This document shows positions 6,450 to 11,476 of a stretch of DNA of 11,476 nt, piece by piece. The notes under the pieces are model-generated. The model was not told where the DNA came from and made no database searches. It saw only the letters and a program-made list of their open reading frames with translations. The stretch's first letter is position 1. Each line of letters opens with the position of its first letter. Source of the stretch: JBAVQS01 sp049694275 (GTDB lineage: Bacteria > Chloroflexota > Anaerolineae > UBA4142 > SHND01). Location of the stretch: positions 1-11,476 of the forward strand of contig JBAVQS010000118.1 in assembly GCA_049694275.1 (NCBI GenBank), given 5' to 3'. The position numbers were made by a program, and so were the translations under genes.

Positions 6450-7577
6450 ATGAGTCAGCGATTACGAGTGGGGGTCATCGGATGCGGCGGCGTCGCCCAG
6501 ATGATGCACCTGCCCTATCTCACCAGTTTAGGGGACAAGTTCGAGGTGGCGGCCATTGCCGATCTCTCCGCCGGCGTCTTGCGCACGCTTGGCGAGCGAT
6601 ACAATGTGCCAGAGAACCACCGTTTTACCCGCTTTCAAGATCTGGTTGCCCTGGACCTCGACGCCGTGCTCGTCACTACCAGCGGCAATCACTATGCCCA
6701 GGTCCGGGCGGCGCTCGACGCGGGCAAGCACGTGCTTTCGGAAAAGCCCGTCTGCTATAGCGCGCACGAGGCGGAGGAGCTGATCGAGGCGGCGCGGCGG
6801 GCCGACCGCAAACTGATGGTTGCCTATATGAAGCGGTACGATCCGGGCTATCTGTGGGCGCAGGCGCAACTGCGCCAGATGAGCGACCTGCGTTACATCC
6901 AGATCAATACGCTTCACCCGGCCGAGGACGATTACCTGCGAATCCACAACATTGTCCGCTATAACGACATCCCCGCAGAGACGCTCAAGGCGCTGCAGGC
7001 GCAGGACAATACGGACATCATCGCCGCCGTTGGCGAGATTGCGCCGGCGCTCCGGTCCACCTACGCGAACGTGCTCCTCGGCAGCATGGTGCACGACGTG
7101 AACGCGCTGCGCGGGCTCGTCGGAGATCCGGAAGGAGTCCCATTTACAGAGATCTGGTTCGATGGACACGGCGACCCGACGATCACGACCGTATTCCAAT
7201 ATCCGGAACGGCTGCGCGCCATTTTTACCTGGACCTACCTGCCGGACCTCCGCAACTATTTTGAAGAGATTGCGCTCATGTCCCCCGCGAACCGGCTGCG
7301 GATTCAATTTCCCTCCCCCTATCTCAAGCACTTTCCCAGCCCGGTCGTTTTCGAAGGGATGGCGGAAGGGGTTGCGTTTGAAAAGCGGGTCATTGCTTCG
7401 TACGATGAGGCATTCCGGCGCGAGCTGGTTGCCTTTTATGACTGTATCGCCAACAACACCCCGCCGCTTACCGACGCCGCCGATGCGCGCGCCGACATCC
7501 GGCTATTGCAGCAGGTCCTGGCCGCATTCAAACCGGAAGGACTGGGCGGCGAAGCGGCGGCGGGGAGGTCGCGTTGA
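6450..7577 (+). CDS. Gfo/Idh/MocA-family NAD(P)-dependent oxidoreductase (inositol dehydrogenase-like)
   Basis: A 375-residue dehydrogenase of the family that includes IolG, glucose-fructose oxidoreductase and other sugar or inositol dehydrogenases. The N-terminal Rossmann motif is GVIGCGGVA (residues 8-16), followed by IADLS (36-40), VTTSGNHYAQ (75-84) and the cofactor/catalytic motif EKP with Lys99. MVAYMKRYDPGY (123-134) and SMVHDVN (212-218), with catalytic His215 and Asp216, mark the substrate domain. IolG of B. subtilis has about 79 residues between the EKP lysine and the catalytic His; here there are 116, so an insertion of roughly 37 residues lies around 158-205. It may be the inositol 2-dehydrogenase of the cluster or may oxidise a derivative; the sequence alone does not decide. 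GGGAGG lies 7 nt before the ATG. It is the first gene of the plus-strand operon, and its stop overlaps the next start. Confidence 0.87.
   Translation: MSQRLRVGVIGCGGVAQMMHLPYLTSLGDKFEVAAIADLSAGVLRTLGERYNVPENHRFTRFQDLVALDLDAVLVTTSGNHYAQVRAALDAGKHVLSEKPVCYSAHEAEELIEAARRADRKLMVAYMKRYDPGYLWAQAQLRQMSDLRYIQINTLHPAEDDYLRIHNIVRYNDIPAETLKALQAQDNTDIIAAVGEIAPALRSTYANVLLGSMVHDVNALRGLVGDPEGVPFTEIWFDGHGDPTITTVFQYPERLRAIFTWTYLPDLRNYFEEIALMSPANRLRIQFPSPYLKHFPSPVVFEGMAEGVAFEKRVIASYDEAFRRELVAFYDCIANNTPPLTDAADARADIRLLQQVLAAFKPEGLGGEAAAGRSR
7563..7569 (+). promoter_or_regulatory. Ribosome binding site for the TTG start at 7574
   Basis: GGGGAGG followed by a short spacer leads into TTG at 7574-7576. The site lies inside the last codons of the dehydrogenase gene, so the downstream start is likely coupled to its translation. 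Confidence 0.65.
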
Positions 7578-8383
7578 AAAACCGGATCTCTTTCAACTGT
7601 TCCAATCTCGTCGCGACGCAGACGGGGCATCGCCCGGCGAACCGTTGGGAGCAATGTGTGGAGGACGTCAGCGCCTTTTATGCGCCGGCAGTCACCTTCC
7701 CCGAGCGATTCGGCCGGATGGTTGCGGACATCAAGGCGCTCGGGTTTGACGCCCTCGACATCTGGACCCCCGGTCAGTTGAATTGGCGCTGGACGACGAG
7801 CGAGCACATTGCCGCCGCGAACCGGATCCTCGATCAAAACCAGATGGCGGTGACCAGCCTCGGCGGCGATTTCGGCGAGACCCGCGAGGAATTTCTTGCC
7901 GCCTGCGAGTTGGCGAATGGCCTTGGCGTGGACCTGCTGAGCGGCGGGTGCCCGCTGTTTTTCACCGACCGCGCATTTGTCGTCGACGCGCTGCAACAGT
8001 ACGACCTGCGGCTGTCCATCGAAAATCACCCCGAAACGACGGCGCAGGAGACGCTCGACGAGATCGGAACAGACCATCCCGGCCGCATCGGTACGACGGT
8101 CGATACAGGATGGTATGCCACGCGCGGGTTCGACGTGGTCCGCGCGATCACGGAACTGGGCTGCCGCATCATGCACGTACACCTCAAGAACGTTTTGCCC
8201 GGCGAGGAGCATTTGAACGTGGGCTATACGCAAGGCTGTGTGCCGATGGAAGAGTGCGTGCGCACGCTGAAACGCATCGGGTATGCGGGAGATTGCAGCA
8301 TGGAGGATCATGCCATCGACCACGATCCAACCCAGGAGATCATCGAGGCGCGCGGCCTGTTACAGCGCTGGCTCTCGGAATAA
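7574..8383 (+). CDS. Sugar phosphate isomerase/epimerase-family TIM-barrel protein
   Basis: A 269-residue single-domain TIM barrel of the xylose isomerase-like / AP endonuclease 2 superfamily, which holds isomerases, epimerases, dehydratases and eliminases acting on keto-sugars and inositols. Four metal-ligand motifs are in the expected order: Glu150 in SIENHPE, Asp177 in TVDTGWY, His203 (or His201) in MHVHLKN and Glu244 in SMEDH. The start is TTG (7574-7576), which shares bases with the TGA stop (7575-7577) of the dehydrogenase gene and has GGGGAGG just upstream. No equally placed ATG exists. It is clearly different from the IolE-type proteins in this window: it lacks APxSWG and GHYRLGGGDP. 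Pairing with a Gfo/Idh/MocA dehydrogenase suggests action on the keto-product of that enzyme, for example epimerisation, dehydration or beta-elimination. The exact reaction cannot be read from the sequence. Confidence 0.85.
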   Translation: MKNRISFNCSNLVATQTGHRPANRWEQCVEDVSAFYAPAVTFPERFGRMVADIKALGFDALDIWTPGQLNWRWTTSEHIAAANRILDQNQMAVTSLGGDFGETREEFLAACELANGLGVDLLSGGCPLFFTDRAFVVDALQQYDLRLSIENHPETTAQETLDEIGTDHPGRIGTTVDTGWYATRGFDVVRAITELGCRIMHVHLKNVLPGEEHLNVGYTQGCVPMEECVRTLKRIGYAGDCSMEDHAIDHDPTQEIIEARGLLQRWLSE

Positions 8384-8407
8384 CTCACCCTGTGAATGAA
8401 ATCAACG

Positions 8408-8413
8408 AAGGAG
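8408..8413 (+). promoter_or_regulatory. Ribosome binding site that decides the start at 8420
   Basis: AAGGAG sits 6 nt before the ATG at 8420 and lies downstream of the alternative ATG at 8396. It therefore supports the shorter reading frame. Confidence 0.75.
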
Positions 8414-8419
8414 TTGAGA

Positions 8420-9307
8420 ATGATTAAAGTAGGAATCGCCCCTGACTCGTGGGGCATCTGGTTTCCCAACGATTCCAAGCAAATGCCCTGGCAACGCTGC
8501 CTGGACGAAATGGCGGAAGCGGGCTATAAATGGATCGAGCTGGGGCCATACGGTTATCTTCCGACCGACGCCGGAACGGTGAGGCGCGAGTTGGACCAGC
8601 GCGGGTTGGTCGCCGTCGGGCAGACGATTGACGAGTTTGTCCTCGAGGACCCCAATGCGTGGCATGAAATCGTCAAGACCGTCATGGCGTCGGGCGCGCT
8701 GCTCGCCGAGCTCGGCGCGCCCTATTTCGTCCTGATCGATGCGCCCTATTCGAATCTCGCCACGGGCGAGACGCTCGCCCCTTCCACACTCGACGAGAGC
8801 GGCTGGCGGCGCCTGATCGATACCACGCACCGCGTTGCCGACCTGCTGCACGAGCAATTTGGCGTCAAGCTGCTGTTCCATCCCCACGCGGAAACGCACG
8901 TCGAATACGAGGCGCAGATCGAGAAATTCCTCCAGGATACGGACCCGGCGCGGGTCGGCATCTGCTTTGACACCGGCCATCACGCCTACCGGGGCGGCGA
9001 CGCCGTCGCGTTCATGCGCAAGCATCACAACCGCATTCCATTCTTGCATCTCAAGAGCGTGGACCGGAACGTCCAGCGCCGCGTGGAAGCGGACAAGATT
9101 CCGTTCGCGCAAGCCGTCTCGATCGACATGTTCGTCGAGCCGTCCGCCGGTGCAATCGATTTTGCAGCTTTTCGCGACGTGCTGCGAGATATTCATTACG
9201 ACGGTTATGCCATCGTCGAACAGGATATGTATCCTGCGCCGTTTGACAAGCCGCTGCCGATTGCGAAACGGACGCGTGAGTATCTCAGAGAGATCGGTGT
9301 CGGGTAA
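8420..9307 (+). CDS. IolE-like sugar phosphate isomerase/dehydratase, paralogue of the left-operon IolE
   Basis: A 295-residue TIM-barrel protein of the same superfamily. It aligns by eye with IolE at 826-1722 over its whole length: APDSWG (residues 7-12), GYLPTD (45-50), a HPHAETH block (154-160) in place of HHHCAGF, ICFDTGHHAYRGGDA (181-195), FLHLKS (208-213) and IVEQDM (265-270). Likely metal ligands are Glu162 or a nearby His, Asp184, His210 and Glu267. It lacks the ELGKGD block that IolE has before the final strand and instead carries the stretch SIDMFVEPSAG (234-244), so its substrate probably differs. Candidate roles are a second keto-inositol dehydratase or an isomerase of the IolI/IolH type. 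I chose the ATG at 8420 because AAGGAG (8408-8413) is 6 nt upstream and because the protein then starts MIKVGIAP like IolE. An in-frame ATG at 8396 lacks a site. Confidence 0.87.
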   Translation: MIKVGIAPDSWGIWFPNDSKQMPWQRCLDEMAEAGYKWIELGPYGYLPTDAGTVRRELDQRGLVAVGQTIDEFVLEDPNAWHEIVKTVMASGALLAELGAPYFVLIDAPYSNLATGETLAPSTLDESGWRRLIDTTHRVADLLHEQFGVKLLFHPHAETHVEYEAQIEKFLQDTDPARVGICFDTGHHAYRGGDAVAFMRKHHNRIPFLHLKSVDRNVQRRVEADKIPFAQAVSIDMFVEPSAGAIDFAAFRDVLRDIHYDGYAIVEQDMYPAPFDKPLPIAKRTREYLREIGVG

Positions 9308-10222
9308 ATGCCACTTTTTGAAATCAAAACTCGAACCATCGTACATCACATGGGGGCGCTCGACGGGGTCGCCGCGCCCCCCAACTCGCTGGAAGCGATC
9401 CAGGCGAGCCTCGACGCGGGCGCCGCGTTTATCGAAGTGGATATTACCGCGCTCGCCGAGGACGATTACCTGCTCGTGCACGATTCCGAGTTGGAATCCG
9501 AAACCAGCGGTCAGGGTCCCGTCGCCGCCGCAACGCCGGCGCACACACGCGATCTGCGGATCAAGCGGCGCGGCGTGGTCACACCGCATCCTGTCCCGCG
9601 CTTGAGCGAGGTCATCCACCTGTTCCAGCAATCCTCCGGCACGACCCGGTTACAGCTCGATTTCAAGAATGTGTATCCGCTCACCAGCGATGAACCGCTG
9701 CAGCGGCTGGTCCGCCTCGTCGAGCCGCTCGGCTCACGCGTAATCGTGAGCACCGGCGCGGACTGGCAACTGCGCAAACTACGCAAACTCGCGCCCTGGC
9801 TCTTGCTCGGGTTTGACATCATGTTTTACATCGGCTGGGGACCGGAGGGGGAACAGCGGGACTCGCGTGAGCTACCCCGGCAGCGTGGGGCTTATGGCTA
9901 TTACGACGATCACCCGTTGGGGCAGTCGCGCATCTGGCTGGTGTCCGATTACCTGCGAGACCGCGGGGAGGCGCTGGCGGGATTGGTCCCGGACATCAGC
10001 GTGTTTTACCTGGATTACCGACTGATTATCCAATCGCTGGCTGACGGATTCAACTGGGCTGAGGTTTGCCACCAACACGGAATCAAGCTGGACGCGTGGA
10101 CGATGGATGTGACCAATCCGGTCGTCGTTGCCCAGGCCCCGCGTCTGTTACAAGCAGGCGTCGATCTCTTTACCACCAACACGCCCCGCGCTCTCGCGAA
10201 ACTGCTCGGCATCGGCTTGTAG
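9308..10222 (+). CDS. Glycerophosphodiester phosphodiesterase-like TIM-barrel protein
   Basis: A 304-residue protein with the layout of the GDPD family, which hydrolyses glycerophosphodiesters to glycerol 3-phosphate and an alcohol. Matches in order: VHHMG (12-16) for the usual AHRG, PPNS (24-27) for PENT, FIEVDI (41-46) for the ELD motif, VHD (57-59), LQLDFK (115-120) for the EIK motif, DAWTMD and VDLFTTNTP near the end. His14, Glu43, Asp45, His58, Asp118 and Lys120 are thus kept, with Glu to Asp at 118. The Arg of the HRG motif appears to be Met15. There is no signal peptide, so it acts in the cytoplasm. The ATG directly follows the TAA of the preceding gene with zero spacing and only a weak site (GGGT), so translation is probably coupled. 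Its place in an inositol operon suggests a glycerophosphoinositol-like substrate, which is inference. It is the last gene of the operon. Confidence 0.83.
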   Translation: MPLFEIKTRTIVHHMGALDGVAAPPNSLEAIQASLDAGAAFIEVDITALAEDDYLLVHDSELESETSGQGPVAAATPAHTRDLRIKRRGVVTPHPVPRLSEVIHLFQQSSGTTRLQLDFKNVYPLTSDEPLQRLVRLVEPLGSRVIVSTGADWQLRKLRKLAPWLLLGFDIMFYIGWGPEGEQRDSRELPRQRGAYGYYDDHPLGQSRIWLVSDYLRDRGEALAGLVPDISVFYLDYRLIIQSLADGFNWAEVCHQHGIKLDAWTMDVTNPVVVAQAPRLLQAGVDLFTTNTPRALAKLLGIGL

Positions 10223-10226
10223 ATAT

Positions 10227-10300
10227 TGAACCGCCAAGCCCGCAAAGGACGCCAAGATTCAGATGTTATTCTTTGCGTTCTCCGCGTGCTTGGCGGTTCA
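10227..10300. repeat. Dispersed-type inverted repeat in the convergent gap
   Basis: TGAACCGCCAAGC (10227-10239) is exactly complementary to GCTTGGCGGTTCA (10288-10300), and CGCAAAG (10241-10247) pairs with CTTTGCG (10271-10277). The whole can fold into a long interrupted hairpin, with GGACGCCAAGATTC and nearby bases in the loop. It occupies nearly all of the 87-nt gap between the convergent phosphodiesterase and PHP genes. The composition (ACCGCCAAG, GCAAAGGACGCCAAG) looks like a dispersed intergenic repeat family rather than gene-specific sequence. It may also serve as a two-way transcription stop, although no T-run follows it. Confidence 0.7.
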
Positions 10301-10309
10301 TGTTCTGTG

Positions 10310-11476
10310 CTATCGCCAATCTAGAAAGATCGGGTTGGTCAGGGCGAGCATCAGCCCATTTGGAGCGCGCAGCGTGAGCAAGCACCAGTTTGCTTCGCCC
10401 CCCTGGAGCTCCCAACGATGCTCCCCTGCCGGCCCGACGCTCAAGCTTTCGCGCGCCACCCCATCGGCAATCAAGCACAGTTCGGCATTCTCCGGACCGT
10501 CGCGCCACGCGGCCGAGAGCTGGACGGGCGCGCCGGCGGCAACGTTCAGCGTATCGCCCATCATTCCGCTGTCATTCCCGGCGGAGGCCGTAAACTCGAA
10601 TCGCGGTCCGGCGCTTACATAGAGATGCCCGGCGCGAATTGCCCGCAGAATCTCTCGCTCCGACAAATCCTCCGCATACACCACATCAAAGGCAAAATGC
10701 TTGGCGTCAGGATTCCGGCCATGGTTGTCGTTCCCCGAGGTCAGCGCCAGGCGACAGCCATCGTTGAGCCACTGGTAGGCGAGTTGCAAGCCCTCTTCAT
10801 TATTGCTCTCCCCCTCCCAGCCATGATTCCAGACCTCGACCACATGCGCCTCGCCTGGTCGCATCTCGGCATACTCCCACTGGCAGCCGGTGCAGTAAGG
10901 ATCGCCCGTCTCCATCGGATGCGCCATGATAAAGAGCCCACCCCGCGCCTCGACCTCCTGCGCGATTTGCTCCATCGTCCGCCTATTCGAATCAAGCCGC
11001 CAGTCCATCCATTCCCGCACGCCCAATGCCAACGCGTGCCCGTGAAAGGTCGTGAGCTCCATTCCCCCCATCGTCAACAGGTCATCTGCGGAGAGGGATA
11101 ACATCTGCGGCAGCCCAGAGACGGTGCTGTGATCGGTGAGCGTGCAAAAATCGAGATGACGTGAGCGCGCCCAGGCGACCAGGTCGGGAATATCCCACGG
11201 AGCGTCCGAGTGAATCGAATGCGCATGGACATCGCCGCGGTACCAGCCGGGACCACGCGAGGCGGTATGGCCGGGTAACGGAGGCGCAATCCGGCCCTGT
11301 GGCTGCTCATCCGACGCGCTCACGTCAAGCTGAATGTGGCACGGCTGGCCTGGCATCACCATGTGTGCATCCACCTGGACAATCCACTCACCGACCGGCA
11401 GCGGTCCGGGCAGAAATCCAGGAGAGGCCTGCTGCGTGCCAATCACGACATGGTGATTACCGGGCCGGTGTCCCGC
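10310..11476 (-). CDS. CehA/McbA-like PHP-domain metallohydrolase, 5' end beyond the window
   Basis: A PHP-domain phosphoesterase/metallohydrolase. The frame stays open to the window edge; a GTG at 11444-11446 could begin a 378-residue product, but the ten codons before it (AGHRPGNHHV) continue the same fold, so the true start is probably outside. The visible N-terminal part is a beta-rich domain (PGPLPVGEWIVQVD). It leads into the PHP metal-site motifs GDVHAHSIHSD (71-81, counted from the GTG), LTDHS (103-107), MGGMELTTFHGHA (127-139), FIMAHP, EVWNHGW and SGNDNHG. After the PHP domain comes a second beta-rich stretch ending LTNPIFLDWR. This layout resembles the CehA/McbA family, whose founding members hydrolyse the carbamate carbaryl; natural substrates of most members are unknown. 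It is convergent with the inositol operon, so it need not share its function. It could act on phosphodiesters or esters. Confidence 0.85.
   Translation of the reverse strand, partial: AGHRPGNHHVVIGTQQASPGFLPGPLPVGEWIVQVDAHMVMPGQPCHIQLDVSASDEQPQGRIAPPLPGHTASRGPGWYRGDVHAHSIHSDAPWDIPDLVAWARSRHLDFCTLTDHSTVSGLPQMLSLSADDLLTMGGMELTTFHGHALALGVREWMDWRLDSNRRTMEQIAQEVEARGGLFIMAHPMETGDPYCTGCQWEYAEMRPGEAHVVEVWNHGWEGESNNEEGLQLAYQWLNDGCRLALTSGNDNHGRNPDAKHFAFDVVYAEDLSEREILRAIRAGHLYVSAGPRFEFTASAGNDSGMMGDTLNVAAGAPVQLSAAWRDGPENAELCLIADGVARESLSVGPAGEHRWELQGGEANWCLLTLRAPNGLMLALTNPIFLDWR

Noticed and set aside
8402..9631. Minus-strand open frame of 409 codons opposite the IolE-like and phosphodiesterase-like genes
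   Set aside because: It is a shadow of two genes with clear motifs, and its composition (rich in Arg, His and Val) is typical of antisense reading.
10418..11101. Plus-strand open frame of 227 codons within the PHP gene
   Set aside because: It is antisense to the PHP metal-site motifs and has no ribosome site or domain.

Overview
The window is a compact catabolic island for myo-inositol (or an inositol derivative). It has about nine protein-coding genes, almost no spacer, and no RNA gene, insertion sequence or CRISPR array that I can see. Base composition is fairly high in G+C and even across the window. Shine-Dalgarno sites are strong (GGAGG, AAGGAG), two genes start with TTG, and there are no introns, so this is a bacterium. 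Short dispersed palindromic repeats lie between genes, and a CehA/McbA-type PHP hydrolase is present. These would fit a Chloroflexota-like (Anaerolineae or Caldilineae type) genome, but that placement is a low-confidence guess.

Left operon, minus strand, reading from about 6316 down past position 1: a transaldolase-family protein, IolD (trihydroxycyclohexanedione hydrolase), IolA (methylmalonate/malonate semialdehyde dehydrogenase), IolE (2-keto-myo-inositol dehydratase) and IolB (5-deoxy-glucuronate isomerase, cut by the window start). Together IolE, IolD, IolB and IolA cover most of the route from 2-keto-myo-inositol to acetyl-CoA. The kinase IolC, the usual aldolase IolJ and a clear IolG are not in view. 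The first gene is transaldolase-like, but Gln stands where transaldolases carry the catalytic Glu, as in fructose-6-phosphate aldolase. It is therefore a good candidate for the missing IolJ step.

Centre, 6317-6449: a divergent promoter region. Each direction has a TATAATTC -10 element, and each is preceded by an ATTCGCG motif in the same orientation, which suggests shared control of both operons.

Right operon, plus strand, 6450-10222: a Gfo/Idh/MocA dehydrogenase, two sugar phosphate isomerase/epimerase TIM-barrel proteins (one an IolE paralogue) and a glycerophosphodiester phosphodiesterase-like protein. The genes are overlapping, abutting or tightly spaced. The set looks like a peripheral module that feeds an inositol derivative, possibly a phosphodiester, into the left operon.

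Right edge: a convergent minus-strand gene for a CehA/McbA-like PHP metallohydrolase that runs out of the window. A dispersed-type inverted repeat separates it from the right operon.
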